DNA from: a virus
Strand: one strand, 5' to 3'
DNA length: 28,203 nucleotides
Virus record (IMG/VR): IMGVR_UViG_3300046170_000138
Coordinates: 1-28,203 of that record
The notes beneath the pieces are model-generated. The model saw only the letters and a program-made list of their open reading frames with translations, did no database searches and was not told where the DNA came from. Numbering within the stretch: position 1 is the first letter of the stretch; each line of letters starts with the position of its first letter. Position numbers and translations under genes: made by a program. This document shows, piece by piece, positions 1-6,363 of this stretch.

Positions 1-561
1 ATCGTAATACTCTTTATCAAGTTCACAAGCTGTTAAATCATATCCTAAATTATGACAAGCTATTGCTATTGAGCCACTACCCAAATGTGTGTCAAGTATT
101 TTATCGCCTTCTTTAGCATAATTGATTAAAAGCCATTCATATAGCTTTACAGGTTTTTGTGTTGGGTGTATTTTACCTCCAATTTTGGGTACAGACATTC
201 TAAAAATTTTAGCCAATTTGTCAAATGAAGTCCAAGCTAATTCTGCCATAGCTAAACTAAAATCCTCACTAACCTTTTTATCCCAAACAATAAAGCACCT
301 ACTGCTTTGTAAATTGTCAAAAAAGTAATTACCGCCCCAAATAATTTGGTTTTTACTAACTCTTTTTAGTTCTTCAAAATATTCTTTTTTAGGAGGTAAA
401 ACATCCCATCCTTTATCTACCACTTCGTTAAAATTCATTTTACCACTTTTCCCACCTTTAAATTTATCCCCAATCCCATAAGGTGGGTCAACAATAGCAA
501 GGTCGAAGTAATTATCCTCATACCGTGCCATTAGTTCCATATTATCCTCACAAGTAATCAT
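1..561 (-). CDS. DNA methyltransferase, N6-adenine type, beta class (3' end cut by window edge)
   Basis: The open frame starts at ATG 561 and runs without a stop to base 1, giving 187 codons with the C-terminus outside the window. The DPPYGIG motif (motif IV, catalytic) lies near residues 25-31, and LDTHLGSGS (motif I, SAM binding) lies near residues 160-168, just after HPTQKP. This order, catalytic before SAM-binding, is that of beta-class methyltransferases, and DPPY favours N6-adenine as the target. The segment IIWGGNYF is frequent in phage enzymes of this kind. The start overlaps the stop of the upstream helicase gene as ATGA, so the two are probably translationally coupled; the next in-frame ATG is at 540. 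No restriction enzyme gene is visible beside it. It probably acts as an orphan phage methylase protecting DNA from host restriction or marking it; the recognition site cannot be read from sequence. Confidence 0.93.
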   Translation of the reverse strand, partial: MITCEDNMELMARYEDNYFDLAIVDPPYGIGDKFKGGKSGKMNFNEVVDKGWDVLPPKKEYFEELKRVSKNQIIWGGNYFFDNLQSSRCFIVWDKKVSEDFSLAMAELAWTSFDKLAKIFRMSVPKIGGKIHPTQKPVKLYEWLLINYAKEGDKILDTHLGSGSIAIACHNLGYDLTACELDKEYYD

Positions 562-1469
562 AACAATTCTATTTGCTCACGTTTAGGATATTCTATTGGG
601 TTTTTACCTTCTATGTTAAAGCCTACGTTATTTAATACGCTTTCTAGCCTTATAGGGTCTTCCATTGGTGTTGGTCTACCACCTGTATCTACATCCTTAA
701 TCTTCTTAATGTGTAAGTGTGAGTACATCCAATCAGCAGGATGGTATATGTACCTGTGTATCACTAAAAAGTTATCACACCTATTTACAAACTTACCTCC
801 ACCTTCAACTGATGCTGCACTAGGTGGTATAGGATGCCCTTCGTAAAAGTGTCCTTTATGGTGTCTTTCTCTTAAACTTTGTGTAGCAGCGTGTGTACAA
901 ACCCAAGTACTAATGTTATTCTCTTTGCAGAATATGCGTATCTCGCTTGTTGCTTGGTAGTCGTACTCGTGTCCTGATATACCCTTTAGTACATCTTTGT
1001 CTTTGTTTAGTGAGTTGTATGGGTCTAATAAAAAACCCTGATAATCCCAAGCCTTTTTTACGTGCTGTGCTAAATCAAGTAGTGATTTGTACGTATATAG
1101 CTTTGAACCGTCAATAAATTTAAAGTGTTCGTTAATCCACTTTACTTGCTCCTTGTAGTGTGTTTCCTCTATTTTGTTTATTGGTTTGCCTTCTTTAAAT
1201 TCTACTATTTTTCTTATAATAGAATAAGGCTCATTCTCACTACTAAACACAAGCCATTTAATGCCGTGCTTCATAGCGTATAGTGTCATTAGGTACAGGA
1301 CTAGGGATGTTTTCCCTACGTTTGCGTGTCCTAGTATGATATTGAAATCTCCATACTTAAACCTAAAGTGTTCATCAAGTCTAGGAATACCCAAGCGGAG
1401 ACCTGTTTTCAAAGTCCCTGCTCGGTATTCGTCTAACTTCTTTATGTGATTGTCTAGCTGTATAAGCAT
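558..1469 (-). CDS. DnaB-like RecA-fold ATPase, probable replicative helicase
   Basis: The 303-residue protein carries a Walker A motif GHANVGKT at residues 47-54, a segment FSSENEP at about 75-81 at the position of the DnaB SxE motif, a Walker B-like LLDPYN at 147-152, and a TH sensor pair near 192-193. This fits the C-terminal RecA-fold domain of DnaB or gp4-type hexameric helicases. There is no DnaB N-terminal domain and no TOPRIM primase domain, so it is a core helicase only. Its start overlaps the stop of the 88-aa gene upstream by one base (TAATG) and its stop overlaps the methyltransferase start. Neighbouring SSB-like proteins support a role at the phage replication fork. A recombination ATPase of the same fold (Sak4 or RecA-like) is the main alternative. 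Confidence 0.8.
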   Translation of the reverse strand: MLIQLDNHIKKLDEYRAGTLKTGLRLGIPRLDEHFRFKYGDFNIILGHANVGKTSLVLYLMTLYAMKHGIKWLVFSSENEPYSIIRKIVEFKEGKPINKIEETHYKEQVKWINEHFKFIDGSKLYTYKSLLDLAQHVKKAWDYQGFLLDPYNSLNKDKDVLKGISGHEYDYQATSEIRIFCKENNISTWVCTHAATQSLRERHHKGHFYEGHPIPPSAASVEGGGKFVNRCDNFLVIHRYIYHPADWMYSHLHIKKIKDVDTGGRPTPMEDPIRLESVLNNVGFNIEGKNPIEYPKREQIELL

Positions 1470-1735
1470 TAGAAAGGCAAGTCTGCTTCTCGGTCAGGAG
1501 AATGTTGTGCTGTTGTTACTTCCTTTGACTTCTGTACTTCATAAGTGTTTAGCATTGAGTACAATCCTTTCTCACTTTTAGCTATCGTAATTGGAATAGA
1601 ACCACGCTCATTAACGTTTGCTCTATTTTGGTTAATCCAATTTATCATCTCGTCTGCATTTATCTTAATGTCGCAAACTATCCATTCCTGTTTGTTATCG
1701 AATATTCTCAATCCGTCTACCCAAGTTTTAGTCAT
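1469..1735 (-). CDS. Small replication protein with an SSB-like acidic C-terminal tip
   Basis: This 88-residue protein has no domain I can name. It begins with a compact mixed region (residues 1-65) and ends in a polar, probably disordered stretch closing with DREADLPF. The last residues D-L-P-F resemble the acidic tip of bacterial SSB (DDDIPF in E. coli), which recruits helicases, nucleases and polymerase subunits. The gene lies 11 bases downstream of an OB-like 129-aa protein and overlaps the helicase start by one base, so it sits inside the replication module. A role as a short ssDNA-binding or helicase-loading partner is inferred from the tail and the context; no OB-fold is proven. Confidence 0.7.
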   Translation of the reverse strand: MTKTWVDGLRIFDNKQEWIVCDIKINADEMINWINQNRANVNERGSIPITIAKSEKGLYSMLNTYEVQKSKEVTTAQHSPDREADLPF

Positions 1736-1746
1736 AATATTTATTT

Positions 1747-2136
1747 TTATCCGTTAAACACGTAGTTCTCAAATGTACGTGCTAAATTAATTATTTCAGT
1801 TGTATTTATTTCTTTTCCTGCATACAAGTCAGTTGCTCTATTTAAACTGCTTTGTCTTATAATGTATTTTTGTACATCATCTTTAGGATTAGAATAGTTT
1901 CCTTTAGGAGCAGGTGCTACGCTGCTTTTCTTGCCGAGTATTTTAGCCTTGTTTTTATTTTGGTCTAAATCATACTCAACTTCATCCCCTTCATTAAACG
2001 TCAATTCTTTAGGAGAATAAACATTAGGGTTGTGTCCATTAGCGAATGTTACTGTGTATTTGTTCATAGTAACTCCGTCAGGCAGTCTAAAACTTTCGCC
2101 TTTTACTACTGTGTTTACTTTACTCGTATATTTCAT
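1747..2136 (-). CDS. SSB-like small beta protein of the replication module
   Basis: This 129-residue protein has a beta-rich N-terminal half (roughly residues 1-65, alternating hydrophobic strands ending near EGDEVEYDL), compatible with an OB-fold. A lysine- and proline-rich linker (65-85) follows, then a helical C-terminal part containing IIRQSSLNRATDLY and LARTFENYV. Phage ssDNA-binding or annealing-type proteins of Bacteroidota often combine such a small beta domain with a C-terminal RQSSLNRA-like helix. It precedes the 88-aa SSB-tip protein and the helicase, which supports a role in binding single-stranded DNA. The start overlaps the upstream 43-aa coiled-coil gene by 17 bases. The function is inferred, not established. 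Confidence 0.7.
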   Translation of the reverse strand: MKYTSKVNTVVKGESFRLPDGVTMNKYTVTFANGHNPNVYSPKELTFNEGDEVEYDLDQNKNKAKILGKKSSVAPAPKGNYSNPKDDVQKYIIRQSSLNRATDLYAGKEINTTEIINLARTFENYVFNG

Positions 2137-2251
2137 TTGTCATTATTTGTTGTGTAAGTATCTCTATTTTTGCTTCAAGTTCTTCTACTTTTTTTCGAAG
2201 TGCTTCGGCTTCTGCTTCTCGTAGCCGTAATAAATCCTCGTTATATGTCAT
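2120..2251 (-). CDS. 43-residue coiled-coil microprotein
   Basis: ATG at 2251 opens a 43-codon frame. Residues 5-36 form a charged helix with leucine, alanine and isoleucine in heptad spacing (EDLLRLREAEAEALRKK, then VEELEAKIEIL), a strong coiled-coil pattern. The frame ends at TAA 2120, 17 bases inside the next gene, so the two are likely translated in tandem. It is the first minus-strand gene leaving the divergent promoter region and would head the replication operon. The function is unknown; a small dimerising protein is the most that can be said. Confidence 0.65.
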   Translation of the reverse strand: MTYNEDLLRLREAEAEALRKKVEELEAKIEILTQQIMTNEIYE

Positions 2252-2263
2252 AAGGCAAAGCTA

Positions 2264-2272
2264 CAAAAAATA
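2264..2272 (-). promoter_or_regulatory. Possible -7 element of the leftward replication operon
   Basis: On the minus strand TATTTTTTG lies 13 bases before the ATG at 2251. It differs from the Bacteroidota -7 consensus TAnnTTTG by one extra T, and no clear TTTG is found at the expected -33 distance. It is proposed mainly because a promoter is needed here, between divergent genes. Confidence 0.3.
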
Positions 2273-2297
2273 TTTTAATAAAAAACATAAATAAATT

Positions 2298-2363
2298 CTA
2301 TAAACATTTGGTTAATAAAATAAAAGCTGTATATTTGTACTATAATTAAAAACAAACATTATG
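2298..2363 (+). promoter_or_regulatory. Bacteroidota-type promoter and leader of the plus-strand cassette (copy A of a duplicated control region)
   Basis: The -33 element TTTG (2306-2309) is followed by exactly 19 bases and the -7 element TATATTTG (2329-2336), a perfect fit to the Bacteroidota primary-sigma consensus (TTTG-N19-TAnnTTTG). Transcription would start near 2342, leaving a short A-rich leader with no Shine-Dalgarno sequence. Two blocks, 2298-2315 and 2341-2363, are identical to a region on the minus strand at 22013-21948 in front of the seven-gene cassette. Confidence 0.85.
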
Positions 2364-2528
2364 AAAGCATTACAAAAAAGTACAAGGTGGTTTAGAAACG
2401 AAGCAATAGGAACAGATTATACATTTGATTTTGACATTGAAGTATATGTGTCTTTAAATGGAGATATCGAGGACTATAGTGGGTGTTCTTTTAAAGAAGC
2501 AACTAAATTAATTTCATTAAACAAATAA
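2361..2528 (+). CDS. 55-residue hypothetical protein, first gene of the plus-strand cassette
   Basis: ATG at 2361 opens 55 codons ending at TAA 2528. It lies about 20 bases from the predicted transcription start of an exact Bacteroidota promoter and behind an AAAAACAAACATT leader. The product begins with a basic helix (KALQKSTRWFRNE) and continues with acidic strands (DFDIEVYVSLNGDIEDYSG). No membrane segment, signal peptide or known motif is visible. The second gene follows after 11 bases behind the similar leader AAAAACAAACAAT. Being one of only two plus-strand genes in a minus-strand genome, with its own promoter and terminator, it resembles a phage moron or an early host-interaction gene. 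The function is unknown. Confidence 0.8.
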   Translation: MKALQKSTRWFRNEAIGTDYTFDFDIEVYVSLNGDIEDYSGCSFKEATKLISLNK

Positions 2529-2539
2529 AAACAAACAAT

Positions 2540-2809
2540 ATGAAAACAATTACAGATTATCAAAACCTTAAAGAACAGTTAGAAACTATAAAATCTAACC
2601 ACAAAGAAGAATATCTTGACGCTTCATTTATTTCAGTACGTGCAAGTGGTATGAATTGGAGAGAGGCAAAGAAGATAGGAATGGTAAAAGAGTATGGTGG
2701 TTGGTATTTTTATAGCACATCTACAAACTCAAATGGTAATGACTTGTATGAAAAAATAAAACAAGCGTGTAAAGGTTTTAGTCTTTACGTTTCTGAAAGA
2801 CAATTATAA
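2540..2809 (+). CDS. 89-residue hypothetical protein, second gene of the plus-strand cassette
   Basis: The frame starts at ATG 2540 behind an A-rich leader and stops at 2809, 23 bases before a rho-independent terminator. The N-terminus is a charged helix (residues 3-25), followed by a region rich in aromatic residues (MNWREAKKIG, EYGGWYFYSTS) and a last helix (DLYEKIKQACKG). It looks like a small globular cytoplasmic protein; I recognise no family. It shares a transcript with the 55-aa gene and nothing else, so its role is probably separate from replication and morphogenesis. An anti-defence or host-takeover role would fit the promoter-genes-terminator layout, but that is inference. Confidence 0.85.
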   Translation: MKTITDYQNLKEQLETIKSNHKEEYLDASFISVRASGMNWREAKKIGMVKEYGGWYFYSTSTNSNGNDLYEKIKQACKGFSLYVSERQL

Positions 2810-2832
2810 TACAAACATTTTACAATCAAAAA

Positions 2833-2861
2833 AGCCACCTCAAAAGGGTGGCTCTTTTTTT
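2833..2861. terminator. Bidirectional rho-independent terminator
   Basis: A 7-bp perfect stem AGCCACC / GGTGGCT (2833-2839 with 2847-2853) and a 7-base loop are followed by CTTTTTTT on the plus strand. On the minus strand the same stem is followed by TTTTTTGATT. It closes the plus-strand cassette and, in the other direction, leftward transcription through the NinG-like gene at 2897. Confidence 0.88.
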
Positions 2862-2896
2862 ACAAACATATAGAGAAACTAACCTACAAGTGCAGG

Positions 2897-3259
2897 TTAT
2901 ACTTTAAACTTTTCAATCAACTCATTTAGGTCATCATTTGACAATTTTACTAAACCCCTAGCTTTTTGTTGTAACTTTTCTGCTGTACCTTCTCCATACT
3001 CTTTGTCTAGGTTTAAGCCAAAAATATATTGATTGCCTTGCTCAAACAAATTGCATTTAGGACATTGTACCTGTACGTTTGTTTCATCCCATCTAGTTGC
3101 ATAGTGTTTACGGCTCATAAAGTGTCCTGCGTGTAATCTACTTACATCATCTACTTTACCACAAGTGAAACATTCAGCTTTGCCATTGTTTGCAAATCTA
3201 TTGCGGATGTATAGGCTGAACACACTATCTAGCTTTTTAACTATTTTGCTTCGTGTCAT
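2897..3259 (-). CDS. NinG/Rap-like HNH endonuclease (recombination)
   Basis: The protein has CFTCGK and later QCPKCN as paired zinc-binding cysteines, with HAGHFMSRKHYATRWDETN between them. This CxxC, AGHF-S/R, RWDExN, QCxxCN layout is that of the lambda NinG (Rap) family, an HNH-type nuclease that processes Holliday-like recombination intermediates. A helical tail of about 45 residues follows. I chose ATG 3259 because it overlaps the stop of the upstream 28-aa gene as ATGA, the coupling used throughout this genome; ATG 3268 would add three residues. It is the last leftward gene before the bidirectional terminator. The function is strongly suggested by the motif set; the substrate here is inferred from the family. 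Confidence 0.85.
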   Translation of the reverse strand: MTRSKIVKKLDSVFSLYIRNRFANNGKAECFTCGKVDDVSRLHAGHFMSRKHYATRWDETNVQVQCPKCNLFEQGNQYIFGLNLDKEYGEGTAEKLQQKARGLVKLSNDDLNELIEKFKV

Positions 3260-3342
3260 ACTATCCAATCATATAAAACAACAAGTAATAATGTTACAAG
3301 AACACAGCAATATGTAATTAATAAATTATTCAATATTTTCAT
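3256..3342 (-). CDS. 28-residue membrane peptide
   Basis: ATG 3342 overlaps the stop of the 70-aa gene (ATGA) and its own stop overlaps the ATG of the NinG-like gene (again ATGA). The product is almost entirely one hydrophobic helix: KILNNLL, then ITYCCVLVTLLLVVLY, then DWIV. Exact stop-start coupling on both sides is the main reason to believe in so short a frame. It may be an inner-membrane peptide. The role is unknown. Confidence 0.5.
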   Translation of the reverse strand: MKILNNLLITYCCVLVTLLLVVLYDWIV

Positions 3343-3551
3343 TTGTCCATAGCTTGTAATAAAGACTTACCAACAGGCTCATTGATGGTCTGTATTGCTT
3401 TATATATTTTTTTTGACATACGCTTTACTTCTTGCTTCTCGGTCTTTGTACTGTCTGTACCTAAATTTGTGTACATATTGCAATCTAATTCTAATAGCTT
3501 GTCTATCTTCTGATTGTCTGTTATTTGTTCTGCTAAAATGTTCTCTATCAT
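3339..3551 (-). CDS. 70-residue hypothetical protein
   Basis: This charged, mostly helical protein has no membrane segment. It is rich in Lys, Glu and Asp and has no motif I recognise. It is the first gene after the AT-rich intergenic region and heads the short operon 70-aa, 28-aa membrane peptide, NinG-like nuclease, each coupled by ATGA overlaps. A minus-strand TATCTTTG, matching the Bacteroidota -7 consensus, lies directly upstream and would give a leaderless or nearly leaderless mRNA. The function is unknown. Confidence 0.7.
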   Translation of the reverse strand: MIENILAEQITDNQKIDKLLELDCNMYTNLGTDSTKTEKQEVKRMSKKIYKAIQTINEPVGKSLLQAMDK

Positions 3552-3555
3552 ATGC

Positions 3556-3563
3556 CAAAGATA
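3556..3563 (-). promoter_or_regulatory. Candidate Bacteroidota -7 promoter element
   Basis: TATCTTTG on the minus strand matches TAnnTTTG exactly and lies 4 bases before the ATG at 3551. Nineteen bases further upstream the sequence is only TTTT, not TTTG, so the -33 half is weak. Transcription would begin at or within a few bases of the start codon. Confidence 0.45.
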
Positions 3564-3599
3564 AGCCTACTTCTAAACATCTAAAAATATAGTTTTTAA

Positions 3600-3745
3600 C
3601 ACATATATAGTAACTATTATATAGTAGTTTTTATTTATAGTTATATGCTATTTATAGTAGATGTTATATAGTAGTTATATGTTATATACTTGTTAATACT
3701 ATATATCAATATTATATATAACTATATATATATATATATATAACT
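3600..3745. repeat. AT-rich intergenic repeat region between late and replication modules
   Basis: About 150 bases made almost only of A and T, with three exact copies of TATAGTAG (3620-3627, 3653-3660, 3667-3674), a near copy at 3605-3612, and an alternating TA tract flanked by TATAACTATA motifs (about 3717-3750). No gene fits. It separates the holin gene from the 70-aa gene. It could be a replication origin or DNA-unwinding region, a regulatory region, or simply low-complexity spacer. Confidence 0.7.
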
Positions 3746-3750
3746 ATATA

Positions 3751-4194
3751 TTACTTACGAATTTTATTGTACTTTTCAAAGCCTCTGCTGCCAAAATATG
3801 CAACATAAACAGTAACTAGAAGTGTTTTAAGAAGTTCCACCCATTCACTACCTACTTTAAAAGGGCTATCGCTACTATCTAAAATAACAAACAAAGTAGT
3901 CATAAATGTTAAGTAAAGTAATGTAAGCGGTCTAGTGTTTTTGGATAGCCAACTGTCTGATGTCATATCGCTGCTCCATCTTTCAGTAACTTGCTCCATT
4001 TCTAGTATATCCATTTTAAGCAGTTCTAACGCACGTTCTTTTTCAAATGGGGATAAACTATTGTCTTTAGTAATTAAGTTCTTTACAAGCCCTAAAAAGC
4101 CCTTATCAGGCACTATATCGCTTAAATGCTTTAGTATACCCTTGTCTCCTATAAGAAACTTTCCTACTTTAGTATCTTTAAATGGTTTGCTCAT
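3751..4194 (-). CDS. Phage holin
   Basis: In this 147-residue protein the N-terminal half is soluble and helical. Two hydrophobic helices follow: residues about 87-106 (after WLSKNTRP, reading TLLYLTFMTTLFVIL) and about 120-138 (LLKTLLVTVYVAYFG). The C-terminus is short and basic. The NTRPLTLLYLTF segment entering the first helix is typical of the phage holins with a long cytoplasmic N-terminal region (GTA_holin/3TM type). It lies downstream of the M15 endopeptidase and a 49-aa hydrophobic peptide, in the usual lysis order. It would permeabilise the inner membrane and release the endolysin. It is the last leftward gene before the AT-rich region. Confidence 0.82.
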   Translation of the reverse strand: MSKPFKDTKVGKFLIGDKGILKHLSDIVPDKGFLGLVKNLITKDNSLSPFEKERALELLKMDILEMEQVTERWSSDMTSDSWLSKNTRPLTLLYLTFMTTLFVILDSSDSPFKVGSEWVELLKTLLVTVYVAYFGSRGFEKYNKIRK

Positions 4195-4327
4195 AGTTTC
4201 TAAATTGTAGTTGCATAAAGAACAGATATAAATTCAGTTCATTGAATGGGTAGTCTTTGTTTTTAGGGTAGTAAGATATACCGAAAATAAAACTTGTAGG
4301 GAATAAAGATATTATTGCTATGCTCAT
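4178..4327 (-). CDS. 49-residue membrane-associated lysis-module peptide
   Basis: ATG 4327 lies immediately after the stop of the endopeptidase gene (stop codon at 4331-4329), and the frame ends at 4178, overlapping the holin start by 17 bases. The N-terminus is hydrophobic (AIISLFPTSFIFGISYY), followed by a polar stretch and an aromatic segment (LNLYLFFMQLQFRNYE). Its place between endolysin and holin genes suggests a helper in lysis, such as a spanin-like or holin-modulating peptide. There is no lipobox cysteine, so an outer-membrane lipoprotein spanin is not supported. Confidence 0.65.
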   Translation of the reverse strand: MSIAIISLFPTSFIFGISYYPKNKDYPFNELNLYLFFMQLQFRNYEQTI

Positions 4328-4328
4328 A

Positions 4329-4685
4329 TTAGTATGTCCAAATTACGCCCTGTGCTTTGTCAGGGTCTATGTCAGCGTGTATAAATGTATTTGCTATGCC
4401 TATTCTGTTAAATCCTACATCTAGTAAACAATTAACAAGGTCAAATTTATCTTTGCTTGTTTTACAAGATATGTCTACTGCTAATCCTTTTAGATGGCTG
4501 CTACTTTCTACACCACCAATGGCTTCATTGTGTGCAGGTGTTCTAAACCCGCTATTGATGTGTATAGGTTTATCAAACTTATCTCTTACTTCGTCTAGCA
4601 TCTCTAGCAAAGTCTTATCCATAAGCTGACCGCTGCCCTGTACGTCAGGACTATCAAACTCTGAATAGTTAAAGTATTTTAACAT
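4329..4685 (-). CDS. Peptidase M15-family endolysin
   Basis: This 118-residue protein contains SSHLKGLAVDI (residues 62-72) and FIHADID (101-107). These match the M15/VanY zinc-site pattern SxHxxGxAxD and HxD, giving His64, Asp71 and His103 as probable zinc ligands. The N-terminal YFNYSEFDSPD and the central INSGFRTPAHNEAIGG are typical of the short phage Peptidase_M15_3 type. The enzyme would cleave peptide cross-links in peptidoglycan at the end of infection. There is no signal peptide, so export depends on the holin encoded just downstream. The length is normal for the catalytic domain alone; there is no cell-wall-binding domain, as usual for phages of Gram-negative hosts. Confidence 0.92.
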   Translation of the reverse strand: MLKYFNYSEFDSPDVQGSGQLMDKTLLEMLDEVRDKFDKPIHINSGFRTPAHNEAIGGVESSSHLKGLAVDISCKTSKDKFDLVNCLLDVGFNRIGIANTFIHADIDPDKAQGVIWTY

Positions 4686-4712
4686 AAACCGCAGCTAAAG
4701 CAAATAACACAA

Positions 4713-4877
4713 TTATTCATCTTTCTTATTCTTTTTTAACTCGTACCACTTTTGTATTGTATAACCAATAGTAACTACCAGTAAAAGTATTTTTAGGCTA
4801 TCTTCTAATATATCCATTGTACTAACTGTAATAGCTGACAAATTTAATACGTAAAGTTTAAACGAGTTTAAGTCCAT
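4713..4877 (-). CDS. 54-residue single-pass membrane protein upstream of the endolysin
   Basis: ATG 4877 is two bases after the stop of the 106-aa gene. The product has one membrane helix (residues about 26-41, ending in LLLVVTIGYTI) and a short basic C-terminal tail (QKWYELKKNKKDE). A 27-base gap separates it from the endopeptidase start. Small proteins with one helix and a basic tail are common next to phage endolysins, so a holin, antiholin or lysis-timing role is likely but unproven. Confidence 0.7.
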   Translation of the reverse strand: MDLNSFKLYVLNLSAITVSTMDILEDSLKILLLVVTIGYTIQKWYELKKNKKDE

Positions 4878-4879
4878 AA

Positions 4880-5200
4880 TTAAAAGCTTCTACCTGCAAA
4901 GGTGTGTACACCGTTACCTTCTACGGTAATTTCGTAAGAAGCCCAACCATATGGACTGCTTTCTAAATCTTGCCAAAGTACATCTACACTATATTTATCA
5001 GATGCAACACCTTCGGTTTCTATTTCGCCTTGTTCATCAAATGTAGGCTCTGTAATCCACAAATAACCTAAATGTACAATAGTATGCCCACCATCTAAAT
5101 AGCTTTGTTCTGTTAAGTCATCAGTAGTATGTGGTAAAGCAGCTATTTTAGTGTCTGCTTGTTCCTTTGAGTTAAACTCGTATTTCTTAAATAATTCCAT
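4880..5200 (-). CDS. 106-residue hypothetical protein after the fibre gene
   Basis: This acidic soluble protein has a helical N-terminus (KKYEFNSKEQADTKIAAL) and a beta-rich centre (SYLDGGHTIVHLGYLWI, YSVDVLWQDLE) ending in GNGVHTFAGRSF. No transmembrane or signal segment is present. Its start overlaps the stop of the LamG-like fibre gene by one base (TAATG), so it is co-translated with it. The position between fibre and lysis genes suggests a virion accessory protein or fibre chaperone. I do not recognise a named family. Confidence 0.75.
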   Translation of the reverse strand: MELFKKYEFNSKEQADTKIAALPHTTDDLTEQSYLDGGHTIVHLGYLWITEPTFDEQGEIETEGVASDKYSVDVLWQDLESSPYGWASYEITVEGNGVHTFAGRSF

Positions 5201-6363
5201 TAGCTTGTAAGTGTTTGTAGTTCGCTGTCTGTTAGTGCTTCGTTAAATACCATAAACTGATTTATCACAATGTTGTTTGAAGAACCACCTATTACATTAC
5301 CCCTACCAATTTCATCATATTGTCTTGAAGTACCCGTATAAGTACCTGTTTGAAGAGAGCCATTTAGTGAATACTTGTAATTACCACTTCCATCAAATGT
5401 TAATACAAGTTTATTTCTTTGATTAAATGATATTGTGTCTTTAACATCAGGCAATCCTGCACCGCCATCTATTCCAAAAAAACCTATTGTGTTTGTGCTG
5501 TATATCCCAAGATAAATACCATCACTTGTTACGCTGTCGTGTACCGCAAACAATCTAGCGAAGTTGTTGTCTAATCCCTTTGTCTCAAAATCCAAAAATA
5601 CAGTTCCTGCTGTACTTGTAAGCCCTGTGAAGTTATTTTGAAAATCATCTACTGTCCTTGTAACTGCGCTTCCTGCTGTTTTAACTATACTTGTGCTATA
5701 CGTGCCTTCTTCAAGCTGCATACCCCATACTGCAATTTTATCTCCTGCGCTACAATCAAAGTTTAGGTCTAAAAACAAGTTTGTTCCAAAATCAGTAGGT
5801 GTAACATTGTTTACCTCGTATCTTACCCATTCATCAGTAGGTGTAAATTCAGTTTCGGTATCTGTAATTCCAAAAAATACACTACCATTACCGCTTATCT
5901 TTTTAGCATAAAAACTACTTGAATGCTTATTGCTTGTATATGCCTTGTTTGTAAATTGTCTTAACAAAGAAGTTCCTGTTCCTGTAAAAGTAATTGTAGA
6001 GGCGGTAAGAGAGCCATCGGGCGCAACAGCATCGTTATTGGTAATTGTTTGCAATGAACCACCATTTAATTCAGTCCAACTACTTAATGTCTTGCTATAT
6101 AAACATTCGTTAGTCCTTGTAGGCTCTAAAAGTAAGGTGGGGTCTTGTGGGTTTGTAGGGTCATAGTTAAGTCTTGGTACGTTAGCTGATACCGTTTCTA
6201 TAAGACCGTCTTTGTTTACTCTTGTAGCACCTGCCGCTACACTAACTGTAAAATCCCCTGCGGTAGTATTAGGCACAACTGAATACAATTCAGCATCAGC
6301 AGCCTTGTAACCGCTTGGTATCTGTACTAATGTAGCTTTTTGATATATGTCAGCTAGAGCCAT
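5200..6363 (-). CDS. Tail fibre or spike with carbohydrate-binding and LamG-like domains
   Basis: This 387-residue protein has three visible parts. Residues 1-75 are an attachment region. Residues about 75-235 form a beta-sandwich ending in KIAVWGMQLEEGTYSTS and SAVTRTVDDF, the pattern of phage head-spike or fibre carbohydrate-binding modules. Residues about 240-387 read as a concanavalin A/laminin G fold (GTVFLDFETKG, NKLVLTFDGSGNYKYSLNG, VINQFMVFNEALTDSELQTLTS). The last motif, ALTDSEL, is typical of LamG domains. Such proteins bind surface polysaccharide and fix host range. The start overlaps the 43-aa gene by one base. Its place beside the S74 fibre makes a receptor-binding role very likely. 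Confidence 0.8.
   Translation of the reverse strand: MALADIYQKATLVQIPSGYKAADAELYSVVPNTTAGDFTVSVAAGATRVNKDGLIETVSANVPRLNYDPTNPQDPTLLLEPTRTNECLYSKTLSSWTELNGGSLQTITNNDAVAPDGSLTASTITFTGTGTSLLRQFTNKAYTSNKHSSSFYAKKISGNGSVFFGITDTETEFTPTDEWVRYEVNNVTPTDFGTNLFLDLNFDCSAGDKIAVWGMQLEEGTYSTSIVKTAGSAVTRTVDDFQNNFTGLTSTAGTVFLDFETKGLDNNFARLFAVHDSVTSDGIYLGIYSTNTIGFFGIDGGAGLPDVKDTISFNQRNKLVLTFDGSGNYKYSLNGSLQTGTYTGTSRQYDEIGRGNVIGGSSNNIVINQFMVFNEALTDSELQTLTS

Noticed and set aside
3600-3745. CRISPR-like array in the repeated AT region
   Set aside because: Repeats are 8 bases, irregularly spaced and without unique spacers; no cas gene nearby.
4679-4720. 13-codon frame with several cysteines between the endolysin and the 54-aa gene
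   Set aside because: Too short, and no coupling pattern strong enough to support translation.
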